The position numbers and the translations under genes are program-made. From Platanthera guangdongensis (taxonomy: Eukaryota; Streptophyta; Magnoliopsida; Asparagales; Orchidaceae), in assembly GCA_039583875.1 (NCBI GenBank), contig CM077163.1, positions 114,647,213 through 114,711,212 on the forward strand: DNA of 64,000 nucleotides, read 5' to 3'. The notes under the pieces were generated by a model. It worked only from the letters and a program-made list of their open reading frames with translations, searched no databases and was not told where the DNA came from. Below, piece by piece: positions 1 to 11,335 of the stretch; position 1 is the first letter of the stretch; each line of letters begins with the position of its first letter.

Positions 1-575
1 TGTCGACACCTAGAGAAGCAGTGTCGACACTTATGAAGGCTTTTGTCGACACTTGGAGTTAATTGTGTCGACACTTGGAAAGGCTGAGTCGACACCAGAA
101 TCAACTGTGTCAACACCAAGAGGCTGTGTCGACATACAGAGAAGCAAAGTCGACATCATCTATGTCGACACCAAAAGGCAGTGTCGACACACATGAATAC
201 TTAGTCGACATCAAATGTGTCGACACATAGAGGCAGTGTCGACACATAGAAGTATTTGTCAACATCAATTGTGTCGACACACAGGACTTGTGTCGACACA
301 CAACAAAGCTTCAATAAAGTTAAAGTAAAGAAGTACCTGTGTCGACACAAAGGAGATGTGTCGACACACAACAAGTTTCAACAAAGTTAAAGAAAAGAAG
401 GCTTGTGTCGACACACAGAATCAGTGTCGACACATTCTAAAGAAGCAATGTCGAGAAGCTGTTACAACAGCAAAAGGAGTTGTGTCGACACCACCAAGGC
501 TAGTGTCGACACTTAGTCCACTTATGTCGACACTTAGTCTACTTGTGTCGACACATAATGAAGTTCAGTCTCGAC
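1..575. repeat. Array of palindromic TGTCGACA motifs
   Basis: About 22 copies of GTCGAC, mostly as TGTCGACAC, are spaced roughly 15-50 bases apart with non-conserved spacers. The core TGTCGACA is a perfect palindrome. Several variants differ by one base (gtcaac, gtcgag). The short reading frames over this array are by-products of the repeat. Confidence 0.9.
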
Positions 576-1575
576 ACTTTCAGACAGAGACAGTGATTTC
601 AAGAAGTGACTGGATGACTTGACAGCTGCCATTTCTAACCGGTCAACTACTACTATCAAAGCTGTCAGAAGGTTGTTAGAAACCGATTCAGCCGGTTACC
701 ATGGAGGAAGACTATATAGAGGCTTACTCCTTCAATATAAAGTAATTAATTACAATTTAGATTGAAGATCTTACACAGATATCTAACAACACAAAAAGAA
801 GAAGAACTTCGGTAGAAGATCTAAGAAGTTGGAGAGAGAGAGCTCCATCTAAGAAGTGCAGTTGCTGAACTAGGCTGCCAAGAAAGATTCAGATTGAGAT
901 CTGAATCTCAAGTCAGAAGCTGATTGAAGATTAACTTCTCAGGAGATTCAACCCTACTGAGTTCAGATTCAAGAAGCTTTGAAGAAAGCTAAGAGAAGTT
1001 GTTCTCTGCCATCAAGTTCTTCCAAGAACTGATCAAGAAGCCATCCATCCATTCTCTCTCTGTCAGGGTGGTGGTTATTCACTTTATTAAATCAAATTTT
1101 TGTAGTATCTTTATAGATCTGAGACTGTAAGCCTATTTTATAAAGGCTGAGTGTAGGAGAGTAAATTCTCTGAGTGGTAGGCCTTGTTGAAGGCAGAGGT
1201 AGGGCTGTGAGCCTGAGTTATAGGAGATTGTGATCTCTGAGTGTATGCCTTGTTGAAGGCTGAGGTAGGTCAGATTGCCTGAGTTGTAGGAGACTTGTTT
1301 TGGGTTCTGAGTTGTAAGATCTGAGGATCTGAGGTGAAGTGCAGAAGTTAGGCCGAATCTAGTACACTGCTAGATAGGCGAAGGGGGAAAGTGGATGTAC
1401 CACTATAAAAACTGTGTGCACTCTGTGATTGATTATTTCTGTGATTGCTGTGCTGTGTTAGCAGTAGAATTTGCAGTTTATTATTAGCTAACTGAACAGA
1501 TTTTCTGCCTTAAAAGAAAAACAGGAATTACACCTATTCACCCCCCCTCTAGGTAGTTAGGCACTAATCCTTTCA
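1..1575 (+). mobile_element. Ty1/copia LTR, right part (same family as element D)
   Basis: The window opens inside this LTR. It ends with the canonical CA at 1575, and the next base resumes gypsy integrase codons, which fixes the boundary. It resembles the LTR of element D (40379-42037) in order and wording: an array of GTCGAC motifs, a purine-rich leader with repeated 'aagaagctttgaa' words, the 'ggccgaatct...ctagat' stretch, and a terminal 'cctattcaccnccctctagg' block. The left end, and any internal domains, lie outside the window, so it may be a solo LTR or the 3' LTR of a longer copia element inserted in the gypsy integrase gene. The stretch 600-1560 holds no credible coding sequence. Confidence 0.85.
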
Positions 1576-1995
1576 GTGTACTTGAAGATCAAGTTGTTCA
1601 AGAGTGTCTCGCGGATGCGGCGCTTGAAGAAGCTAAGCCCGAGGTACCTTGCACCGTTTGAGGTTCTGGTGCGGATTAGCGAAGCAGCGTATCGGTTGAA
1701 GCTATCAGTGGAGCTTAGTGGACTATATGATATATTCCACATATCAGTGCTGCGGAAGGCGGTGAAAGAGCCTTCGCGTGTGATCGCGGTGGATCAAATG
1801 CCGGTGGATAATGGGTTGACGACAAAGGTCAAGCCCGTTCGAATTGAGGACTCGGAAGTCAAGAGGCAACGCAACAAAGAGATAAGGATGGTCAAGGTTC
1901 GTTGGGACAATTATGGTCGGGAAGAGCTCTCTTGGGAGTGAGAGCAGACCTTTCTTGAGGAGTACCCGGAGTTTTTCCACTCAGGTACTGTTTAA
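1576..1995 (+). pseudogene. pol: Ty3/gypsy (Tekay-type) integrase C-terminus with chromodomain-like tail
   Basis: This is the 3' end of a gypsy polyprotein. The visible order is a basic 'KKLSPRYLAPFEVL' segment, 'AAYRLKL', an 'IFHISVLRK' block and then 'VKVRWDNYGREELSWE', matching the GPY-type integrase end and chromodomain region typical of the Tekay/Del clade of plant chromoviruses. The frame runs from the copia LTR boundary, and the missing upstream part lies left of the window. An in-frame TGA at 1939-1941 interrupts the tail, after which 'EYPEFF' and a final TAA at 1993-1995 follow. This copy is therefore broken twice, by the LTR insertion and by the nonsense codon. The clade assignment is from family knowledge and the break positions are read directly. 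Confidence 0.85.
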
Positions 1996-2044
1996 GTTTT
2001 GTGTTTTTCTTTCCTTTATGTAATTTTGGGGACGAAATTATTTT

Positions 2045-2057
2045 AAGAGGGAGAGAG
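2045..2057 (+). other. Polypurine tract of the Tekay-type element
   Basis: A purine run (aagagggagagag) lies immediately before the TG of the LTR. It is preceded by 'ggggacgaaatt', a block common just upstream of Tekay 3' LTRs. It would prime plus-strand DNA synthesis. Confidence 0.8.
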
Positions 2058-2058
2058 C

Positions 2059-4182
2059 TGTAATGCCCCGAAAATCAAAAGAGCGACGGGAGGCATTTTG
2101 AGCCAAGTTTGGAACTTGACAGGGGTCACACGGCCTAGGACACGGGCATGTCCCAGGGCGTGTCGTGCTCGGGTCAACGATATGGCTGAGAGGTCGATGC
2201 ATTTTGGAGTTGACGATCATCGAGCAGCGAACATGGACTGAGACACGGGCGTGTCCCAGGCCGTATCCTTCTCGGGTGGTTGGCCAAGTTGATTTCGGTG
2301 AGAAATACGGCCTGGATCACAGGCATGTTTGGGTATGACACTGGCGTGTCATTTGGGACACGGGCGTGTCATTTGGGACATGGGCATGTCCTATACCCAT
2401 GTCCTTCACGGGTTGGTGTTGGTCCTTTGTCGATGGAGGAACACGGCCAACAACACGGTCGTGTACTGGATGACACAGGCGTGTCAATCTGGACACGGGC
2501 ATGTCGAGAACCCATGTGCTTTTCGGGACGTGTCGATTTCGACGGTGAATGGGGAACACGACCTTTGACACGGGCGAGTCACATGCCGTGTTCGGCCCAA
2601 ATTTTGGATTTCAATGGTGAATCATGGCCGTTCATTTCTTTATTTTGGGATCCAACGGCTGGGGTTATTCCTGCTGCGATATACACGGGAATAGGGTTTC
2701 AAATCTCTCATTTCTCAAACACAATCTCTTTCCAAAGATCTAGAGAGAGGGGAGAGCAAGGAAGAAGAAGGAGGCTAGATCCGGTCACCGGCGGAGCTTC
2801 AGAGCTCCAAATCGCGAGCCGACTTCGGATCTACAGAGGCAAGGAGATTGCGGTGCTTTTCATCCACAAAGATTTTCATGGCGCTAAGGAAAAACGCTAG
2901 GATAACGATTCTCATCCTAAAACATGTGAAGTCCTCTTTTCCTTTGCATAGGAAGCCCGCTCTCGCGAGTTTGCGGTGAGTTTGAGGTGTTCCTTTGGGT
3001 TGACATGAATAGTCACCGTTGAGTACATGTAGAGTCCGTAATCGAGAATCGGACTAGGTATGATGTGTGAAACCTACCCGGACAAGTTGGTCTAGATCGG
3101 TGATTTTGCATTGCATGAATGGCCGGAGAAGACTACGCGCATATGGTTGTTTTTCTGGTTTTTTCTACATGGTAGATTGCAACAGGGACCCTTAGGGACT
3201 AACTCCAAGGTGCACCCAGAAAACTGGGCAGATGCGTGATTCTACCAACATGGTGGCCTAGGATCCAACTTGAACATAATCGGGTTATGTGATGTGTGTG
3301 ACGGAAATGGGACTCGGGGAGGTTTGACCTGCGCATATGGCTTAAATTGATGTTGCGGTGTGAGCAACGGGTCAGGCAGAACCGTACCCGCTCTATGTCG
3401 TTCGGTGGGAGCTGTTAGCATAGATGAGGGTCTTCGACGGTCTATGACTTAAATTGATGTGACCCATGCTGGGAAGACAAAAATGCTCGCAAGATTGGCC
3501 GTCCTAGTGGCGGTGGTGAGACTGAGACGTCTATGGCTTAAATTGACGTGACGTTGACCGGTTCACCGATAATGTGCCCTGAGAGCACGTGGTGTGTGGC
3601 CGTGCGTGCCCATGCCTGTGATGAAGTGTTTATCTATACTGCTTGGTTATGCTAACAAAGTGCAGGGAAAGGAGCATCGCTGCGCCAAGTTTGGGGGCGG
3701 GATCGTTATAATTTGGTCAACATAGCTGACCGTTGCTTTTGTTTGCCACCGTGCGTTGGATTGTTGCTTGCAGGTGCTTCGGAGCCGAGTGATAAATAGC
3801 GGGTTAATGCCCAAGTGCTGGGCTGGCCCTCGAAGGACAAATTTTGAGTGTTTACTTGTTATATTCATGTGTGACCGGCCTGCGTGCCGTGGTTTGGAAG
3901 ACACATTTTATTTGAGTAAACAAATGTAAGGCCTTAATGTCGTGTACTTGTGTATTGTACTTCATTCATGTTGGGCTTGTAGTGGACATTCATGCTTTTC
4001 GTTTGGATTCTTTAATTTGCAACTTTTAATAATTGCTTCTGCTAGAATGACTCTGTATAGGATGTTGGTTATTAGTTTAATGGTATTCCATTGAGTAAAC
4101 ACCCGGTCTGTCTGTGGTATATGACATCGAGCCCCGGCCGGACCTACTGCTATATGCTATGTGACAGATATGGGGTGTTACA
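2059..4182 (+). repeat. 3' LTR of the Tekay-type gypsy element
   Basis: The LTR starts TGTAATGCCCCG after the polypurine tract and ends ATGGGGTGTTACA, about 2.1 kb in all. The next base belongs to minus-strand copia A integrase, with ggtag (4183-4187) as the right half of a possible 5-bp target duplication. The left half is outside the window. A reversed copy of its terminal part occurs at 63610-64000, which independently supports the right end. No coding sequence in it is convincing. The open frames at 2280-2900 are read through the motif array. Confidence 0.9.
2105..2580. repeat. Array of GACACGGGCGTGTC palindromes in the Tekay LTR
   Basis: Roughly ten copies or half-copies of GACACG-GG-CGTGTC and close variants (gggcatgtc, ggcgtgtc) occur within about 480 bases. 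The full unit is an inverted repeat with a 2-base centre. This is the same kind of structure as the TGTCGACA array but with an unrelated sequence. Confidence 0.8.
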
Positions 4183-5623
4183 GGTAGAAACTTCTTTCTC
4201 CATATAAAACATGTTAGCCTCATCAAATGTAACATGAACAAATTCCTCAATTTTTAAAGTGGATTTGTTAAACACCCTATAAGCTTTGCTGACTTGGGAA
4301 TATCCTAGAAAAATTCCCTCTGTAGCTTTTGCTTCAAACTTTCTAGTGTATTTCTTATCATTATTGTGAATATAACATAAGCATACAAATACTTTAAAAT
4401 AGGTGATTTTAGGTTTCTTACCTTTAAGTAACTCATAAGGAGTCTTATTCTTAAGCTTGTGTATCAGACTTCTGTTCAGTACAAAGTTTGTTGTGCTCAC
4501 AGCCTCTGCCCAAAAAGATAGGGGCATGTAAGCATCTTCAAGTAATGTTCCTGCAGATTCAATTAGGGTTCTATTTTTCCTTTCAGCAACCCCATTTTTT
4601 TGAGACATTCTAGAAGCTGAGAAGCAGTGCCTGATACCTTCCTTTTAACAGAAATCTTGCATAAGAAGAGACTCAAACTCAGTACCATGATCACTCCTGA
4701 TCAATACAACTGGAGTAGAGTACTCAGTCTGTATGTTCTTGAGAAAAATCTGTAAGAACCTTGAAGTTATCTGACTTAGATCTCAGAAAGAATACCTAAG
4801 TGAATCTTGAGAAGTCAACTACAATCACTGAAGTATATGATTTCCCTCCTAGACTTTGTACAACAATAGGGCCAAAAAGGTCCATATGTAGCAAGGACAA
4901 TATCCTTGGTGAGTCACTTTTATTTACAGATTTAAAGCTATTTTTAGTTTGCTTGCCTAACTGACAAGCCCTGCAGAGGCCTTCCTTCTTGTAGGGGCTA
5001 GAAGGCAATTCTCTAACAAGGTTGTCCCGAGATAACTTAGCAATATTTTTAAGATTTACATGTACTAATCTCTTATGCCAAAGTTCATTTTGATTGCTAA
5101 CCTGATTTAATAAACAAAGTTTTGAACAAACTGGTTGAAAATTTATAACTTATATGTTGTCTTGTCTAAGTCCATTTAAAACAGGTTTGTTTTCTTTACA
5201 AGAAATAATACAGGAAGATGAGTTAAATGATACCTGATAACATTCATCACATAATTGACTTATGGATAATAGGTTATGCTTTAAGCCACTCACATAAGCA
5301 ACTTTGCTAAAGGTGACTGTTTTAACTTTAACATCTTCATAGCCTTTAGTTTGGCCATAGTTGGAGTCACCAAAGATCACCTTTGGACCTAGCTTGGACT
5401 TTAGTTTGTTAGATTGTTCTTACAGCCAGGCATATGCTTTGAGCATCCACTGTCTAGATACCATTGTTGATTAAAGACTGGACAATCCTTCACCTGCATA
5501 GAAAGGGATTAGGTGTTCTTGACCCAGGTTACCTTGGGTCCTTATTTATTTTGATAAGAGAAAATTGAAATAACAAAAAATTCTGGTTGATTTTTATATC
5601 CTAAGAGATGATATCTTCTAGGT
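4183..5623 (-). pseudogene. pol: Copia element A: protease and integrase part
   Basis: Read leftward, the protease motif 'WYLDSGCSKHM' (about 5400-5480) is followed by 'KVAYVSGLKHNLLSISQL' (5150-5380). Next come the pre-integrase 'CRACQLGKQ' and integrase 'LHMDLFGP' (4796-5008), a frameshifted stretch with the second catalytic block 'RSDHGTEF' (4609-4795), and 'NGVAERKNRTLIE' with the third catalytic residue (4183-4608). RT and RNase H are missing because the Tekay element enters at 4183. Several frame changes and stops mark it as decayed. The right end at 5623 abuts Tat2, and the rest of the same element resumes at 18787. Confidence 0.88.
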
Positions 5624-6369
5624 TGTTGATGCACGAAAACACAAGGGGGGTCGAGCACAACCAGCTAACTTGTTCGATCACTGGGGGAATAGGGAGACTG
5701 CGAGTAGCGATCTACTAAGCGGATGAGAGCTGGAAGAAGAGCAGGGCCGTGAACCACGGCAACAACAGACTTCGCCCGTCGCGGCCTGAATGCCTCTCTT
5801 GCGACGGGCTTTCCCTTGATTGAAGAAGGAATTGGTTACAAGTGAAAGGAATAGACTGAGGGAAGTAGAGCAAGGGGGAGTCCGCAAGGCACAGGATTCG
5901 AGTCCGCAGCCTGTAACAAGTAGGCTCCTGGGTCCGAGTCAGCGTGTCTTGAGTGCACCACCTCCCCCCTATTTATAGGATAGGGGGCCTGCCCAAACGG
6001 GCAGGGCTAAAATAACCGGCTGCCCGGGGTACAGGAGAACCGGGCAGCGGCGACGGGAAGCAAAAAGAACACGCCAGTCCGCACAGAAGTGGCAGACTGG
6101 GCTCGCGAGCTGGAGCTTCCACTGCTGCTGGGCGCGCCTACAGAAGGGCGGCGGCCTGGGCGGACGAGATACTGCGTCCGCCGCTAGAGAACCTGTTGCC
6201 CAAAGCGCCGGCGGACTGAGCGGACTGGTCCTTGCGTCCGCTGCTGGAGACCCATACTTGGCGCCTGAATGGTGCTATTGCCGGACTGGGCGGACGGACA
6301 ACTTGCGTCCGCGCCTGCTGAAAGGGGGCTTTGGAATCTTGGAGTATGTTGCGGACTGAGGGGTTAACA
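5624..6369 (-). repeat. Tat2 3' LTR
   Basis: On the minus strand it runs from TGTTAACCCC (6369) to CATCAACA (5624). It is 746 bp, the same length as its partner at 18041-18786. It contains a TATA box (tatttata on the plus strand, 5970-5977) and, just upstream of it, GC-rich inverted repeats (CTGCCCGG...CCGGGCAG). About nine GCGGAC/GTCCGC hexamers crowd into 6120-6370. Confidence 0.95.
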
Positions 6370-6381
6370 TAATCCCCGCAC
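6370..6381 (-). other. Tat2 polypurine tract
   Basis: GTGCGGGGATTA on the minus strand lies directly upstream of the 3' LTR. The identical 12-mer precedes the 3' LTR of Tat1 at 28505-28516, which supports both calls. Confidence 0.85.
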
Positions 6382-6458
6382 ATTTTTAAGTTTCCAGAAA
6401 ACTTCGAAAATGTTTTCTTAACCGCTGAGTCCGCAAATCTCGAAAACCCCGCCACCGC

Positions 6459-6466
6459 TATAAATA
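6459..6466 (+). promoter_or_regulatory. TATA box of antisense gene a1 (Tat2)
   Basis: TATAAATA lies 85 bases upstream of the first ATG of a1 (6551) and only 90 bases inside the 3' LTR. A TATAAAA-type box is also found upstream of a1 in Tat1. Confidence 0.7.
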
Positions 6467-6550
6467 ACGCTGGAGGGTCTGGATCTGTTGAGAATCTTGA
6501 TCGATACGGGGCGCTGCTCACCACTTGCGGTCTCAACTTTTCAGTCCGGC

Positions 6551-8527
6551 ATGGCAAGACTTGGAGCTTTCTTGTCTAGCGTTACTGCAAAAGGCGACCT
6601 GGAGCATACAACGCCTATGAAGACCAAAAAGATTGTAAAGAGGTCGACAGGAAAAGATCCTGTCCGCTCCATAGGGGAGAGTTCCCAGAGCCAGAAGCCT
6701 GCGGACAAAGCAATCCGCCACGTCGATGTTTCTGCTCGCAAGGATGCCGTAGTCGACGCCGAACCTTTGAGGAGTGAGAAGATGGCAACCATGTCGGATT
6801 CCGCCCCTTCTCAGAAAACCGCAACATCGGCGGACACTGCTGTCGAACATATGGAGACTGACATATCTTCTACCAATGCCTCGGTGCAAATCGTTGACTT
6901 GGACGAAGACGACCGGCGGACTGAGGTAGGTGATGACGCGCCCTCAAAGGCATTGGCTGCTGTGAATCCTGAACCTGTCCGCGCTGACCAGCCCGATTTA
7001 GGGGGGTCCGCCGCGAATGCTGCTGAGAAGACCGCGAAGAAGAAGAAGAGGAAGAGAGACGGAGCGACCGTCGCCGAACGGGTTGATAAGAAGCTTGGCG
7101 CAATGAAGGAGAAGAACGTCTCTAAGCGGACTGGGGCAGCGGACTTACAACACAGGCCGCGCGAAAAAGAAGTTCCAGACGGCGATCTGGTTACTCCAGA
7201 GGCCCAAATCCAGGGAGAGAATTCCCTCTCAACGGTCAGTCTTTCCACGGATGAGATATTTGATTCCATAGACGTCGATCAACTTGATTTAATCCAGGAC
7301 TCCTTGCTGGTTGTGCTGCAGCAGAACGAGGCGGAAACTGCTGGAGATAAGGGTGACGAACTCCCTTCCTTGTCCGCTGCGGACGAAGAGGAGAGGGAGA
7401 GGCTGAAGGAGAAGATAGAGGAGCAAAAGAAGCAAATCGTTGCTCATGTTGCTGCGGTCGGGGCAGCCTCGCAGCAGGCCGCGACGGACAAAGCCGCAGA
7501 GGATCTGCGGATTGCTGCGGAGCTGATGCGGTCAGGTAAACTTCAGCCGGCGCCCAAATACTTTCAGCGCAAGTGGCTTTACAGGTCGCCGCCGCGGACG
7601 TCAAGACCGATCAAAATTATCACCAAGACGGACGATATCGTGGTCTCAACAAGTGCGGCTGCCGAGAGAAGAGCAAGGGTTCACCGCGAATGGAAAAAGC
7701 GGTTAAGCGCCTTTGACCCGGAGCGGGCAAGGCGGCCAATCATCTTCGATAGTTGGAAACTCGCTGCCGCTATATCTGAAAGTGATATTTTATCCTTTCT
7801 TTGAGTCCGCCGCGAACTGCCTTTGAATGCGAAGTTGACTTTATTTGTTGCAGGTAGAAAGTCGCTGCCAGGCTCCATCGAGAGCGGCGAGATCGTGGTC
7901 ATACCCAACACCGGTGCCGACGCGGTCTCACACGTGGAGTCCGCGGAAGATGAGCCGCCCAGCCTGAGCACGATAAAAGAATTAGAGAAGAAATTTGAAG
8001 CTGAAATGCAATGTGTCAAAGCAGAGTTAGAGAAAGCGGCGTAGCGCGAGAGGGCGTCCGCGGCGTGCGAGAAAGCGTCTGCGGAATGCGAGAAGGCCCT
8101 CAAAGACCAGGTCGCCAGCATCTCGCGGGCGCTGGAGAGGTCTGAAAGGGAAAAGAAAAGGATCGCGGATGACGACTGATACTACAGAGGCAAGCACTTG
8201 GCGTCGGCTCGTGAAGGAAAAGAGAGGCGGACTGCTGAGGTCGCTGAGCAGAGGCCGCGGGCGTCAGATCGCGCGGCTTCGGAGATCGCCGCATCGGCAG
8301 GTGGTATCCCAGGCGCTGCGGATGAGGAGCCGAGGCCGGCAGCGGAGCCAATGGTGCCTCTCAGTCGAGTTGACCGGGATGCCGCCCATATGCACCGGAC
8401 TATAAACGTCATCCATCATCATCTCTGCCGCGTATACAGTGAAATTCTTCAGATAAGCGATCAGGCGGCTCATCTATGCAGGGACAGAGCAGAAAAGCCG
8501 GCGCGGACTGACAATAGGGACCGCTGA
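6551..8527 (+). pseudogene. Antisense accessory gene a1 of Tat2 (coiled-coil, probably nuclear)
   Basis: Opposite in direction to gag-pol. The start chosen is the ATG at 6551, downstream of the TATA box. A likely intron runs 7782-7853 (GT...TTGTTGCAG), and joining phase 1 to phase 2 keeps the frame. The spliced product would be about 634 residues: an acidic/serine-rich N-terminus, a basic cluster 'KKKKRKRDG' that could be a nuclear localisation signal, a conserved 'LQHRPREKEVP' block, a Glu/Lys-rich coiled coil, and a C-terminal 'RVDRDAAHMHR...VYSEI...AAHLCRDR' block. The block and C-terminus recur in Tat1. Two nonsense codons, TAG 8042-8044 and TGA 8177-8179, look like C-to-T changes of CAG and CGA. 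I do not recognise its function. Confidence 0.75.
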
Positions 8528-8986
8528 GTCCGCAATTCCTTGAACTTTTATCTGATTGAATGTATATTGTTTGTATGATTGCTCCAAATAATGCTGTGCT
8601 GTGAACTGAATTCTATTTGATCTGTGCGGACTCAGATTATATATCCGCTATTCATGTAGTTTAGTCCTTGTGACGTGGCGATTTGTGCGAATTCATGCTG
8701 TGTCTGCTTCTCGTTATTTAACCTGCAGGTGGGAAAATATGCGACCTTGGCGGATAGGAAGCTGCACCGGCCACAACTTGGCTCTGAATTTCCTTTGGAA
8801 TGTTAATTTGCCTTTGTATCCGCGTTATTTGTTTGGCTTCTTTTTAATTCTTTGCGGACTGTGCGGATTGAATATGCGACCTTCGCGGACTGGCCAAAAA
8901 GCTGTCAGAAACTTTATCTATAAATACTGCCTTCTGCTTTCTTTATGTAGGAAATTGCAAGTAAACGGAATCCTGCGGCCTGCAAC
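8528..8986 (+). promoter_or_regulatory. Intergenic promoter region of a2 (Tat2)
   Basis: A gap of 459 bases between a1 and a2. It holds TATAAATA at 8919-8926, 60 bases before the a2 ATG, and scattered GCGGAC motifs. The corresponding gap in Tat1 (25802-26260) also has a TATA box at the matching place. Confidence 0.65.
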
Positions 8987-10839
8987 ATGGTGTCCGCGCG
9001 CACTGATGCTGCAGTCGCCTTCCACTCTGCCGATCACAGAAAATGTACTTTGACGGAGGCTGACTTGGCTGCCTTCGTCAAAAAGAAGATGGCGGACTCG
9101 AACATACTCGTCCGCCTGCCCGCTCATCAGGAAAGGTTGAATTTCTCGACGGCGACCCAGATCGCCATTCCCGTCGATCATTTCGATAGCGGATTCAGGT
9201 TCCCGCTCCTATGGGAGCTCGCAGCAATTTTCGAGCACTACGGGATGGTCCCTGGCCAGCTCGCGCCGAATACCCTTGCTGCGATCTGCAGCTACATCTC
9301 TTATCTGCGATCTGAAAAGATTGCCTTCTCAATGAACATCTTCCGCAAAATATTCTTCGTCCGCTCTATAACCGCCTCCGGAGGCCGCCCCTATAAGGGA
9401 GTAATCTACTTCTACTGCAGGGGGATGAAGGTAGTGGGTCTTCCAAACAAGATCCACAACTGGACCTCAAGGTTTCTAATTTTTGAGGGTGACCTTGGGT
9501 TCGCGCACACGTATCCGCAGGTGCGCGCGGACTCCGTCTTCAAGAATGTGCAGCTGGACGACCTAGAGTCCGCAATCGTCGAGTTCCTAGCGAATGCCAG
9601 GCTTGACATTGAATACTACCTTCCGCTGCTGGCGAGCTTAGCGGATATCTTGCCTGAGGACAGTAATTAATTTTGCGGGCTTAGCTTTTGTATCCGCCGC
9701 GACCATGATGTTAACTCTAGTTCTCTTTATGCAGCGACCTTGGCGGTGCCCGCTAACTTGCCGCAGACCCCCAGCGGCTTCACTCCTACACAAAGGGAGA
9801 AGAAGGAAGCAGTCGCCAGAAAGAGGAAGGAGGAAGGGGATCCCGCAGCGGACTACTCTTCCTCAGAAAGTTTCTCAGTGGCTGGCTTCGGTATCAGCCA
9901 GAAGGATCTCAGGGGGAACCCCATGGTCCATTGGCACAGCAAAAACAAACACGTCCGCCTATCCACCGCGCTTCCTTCGTGGAAGAGTCCGCGGATATCA
10001 CGCCACGCGCATGTCGCGATCTCCGCGCTGTATGGAAAGCGCAATCTGAGCGACCTCAAGAAAGTGCCCGCCGCCGACCTCCCTCTGCTGGCCTCTCAGG
10101 CCTCTGCGAACAGCGCGGTGACAAATCACTATGTTGCCACTCTGGCCAGAGACCTGTTGAGGCAGAATGAATAGCTTCAGAAGGATAACAAAGTGCTGAA
10201 GGAAAGGAACGCGCGGATGGGAGAAAGGAATGCTCGGCAAAGAGAGGAGCTGGCGGTGAGTTGCATTTGCCGCGGTCTAGATTTTCTATCCGCCGCGATC
10301 TGTGATGTTTGCAATCTTGTTTTTCGCAGGTCGCCTATGACTTGGAGAACAAAAAATTCCAGGCCGCCACGCTCCCTTTTGTGATGGAGACTGTTGAGGT
10401 TGCTGTTGAGCGACTGGCCCGCGACGGCCTCATGAAGGAAGGAGTTGGCGGCGTTCCTTTTCTGGAGATCTTCCCGGAGCTGGCCCCTCAGGTCGCAGCG
10501 ATGGAGAGAGCTAGAAAAGGTAAGGACGTTATTAAAGAAGGCGAAGATGAGGATGAAGACGACGAAGAAGAAGAAGAGAAAGAAGACGGAGGCTCGCAAG
10601 GTGAAGAGCAAGGTGTCAGGGAAAATGCGGATGATGCTGCATCGAGCCGACAAGGAGAGGAGCTGTCCGCCGAGTCCGACACTTCTGCCTCTTCCTCTGC
10701 TACTGGGAGCTCGCATAGCGGGTCCGCCACTGGTACAGGATCAGGTAGCAGCGGGAGCAGCTCGGGGGGCTATTCTCCAGATGTCGACATCACCGGTGAC
10801 AGCCCTGCACCTCCTGAGAAGAGACAGCGGACTGATTGA
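8987..10839 (+). pseudogene. Antisense accessory gene a2 of Tat2 (putative gypsy-type transposon domain)
   Basis: Three exons fit exactly: 8987-9662, 9735-10255 and 10330-10839. Their donors and acceptors are GT/GCAG, GTGAG/CGCAG, and the phases add up to a 568-residue product. The first donor (GACA|GT) and its acceptor are conserved in Tat1. Exon 1 encodes a globular domain with 'IPVDHFDSGFRFPL', 'HYGMVPGQLAPNTLAAICSYISYLR' and 'NKIHNWTSRFLIF'. This resembles the plant 'putative gypsy-type transposon' domain (Pfam Transposase_28), though I could not search for it. Exon 3 has a long Asp/Glu run, a Ser/Gly-rich segment and a basic end 'KRQRTD'. One TAG at 10172-10174 in exon 2 breaks the frame. 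The molecular role is unknown. Confidence 0.8.
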
Positions 10840-11335
10840 TCAATGCATATATGTATATATTTTGTTGTTTTTTGTAAAAAGTGGCGGACGCAAGATTGCA
10901 GTCCGCCGAATATATTGAATGATGTAAAAAAATTTTTGATGAAATGGAAAGGATATTTTTTGGCATGTGTGCTTTCTGCAATGCTCTCTTTGCTGATTAG
11001 AGATTTATTATTCCACGCTCACCGCACCGATACTTAGCAGTCCGCACAACACGCTTGATAAACCTGAGCCTTTGCTGATTAGAGAATATTGTTCCACTTT
11101 GGACCAAGAAACTCAGGCGGACTCTATCGAGTTTCACTTGTAGACCGCATGATACATTATTTATAGTGAACCTGGTTGATTAAAGAATTTAGACATCAAC
11201 TTATTCAGTATCCGCCTCAGAGAACAGCCAGCTGATAATGCCAGGGGTACTTGAGTTATAGTTGTAGTCCGCAAGCCAGACCGCACATAATATAAAAGCA
11301 CATTGATTGTTGACAAATAATGCGAAAACCATTCC

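Noticed and set aside
1..622. CRISPR-like repeats or small ORFs in the TGTCGACAC region
   Set aside because: The repeated unit is only 8-10 bases, spacing is irregular, there are no cas genes and the setting is a plant LTR. The ORFs follow from the repeat composition.
2280..2900. A 206-codon ORF in the Tekay LTR
   Set aside because: It crosses the GACACGGGCGTGTC array inside an LTR, has overlapping frames of similar length and resembles no protein I know.
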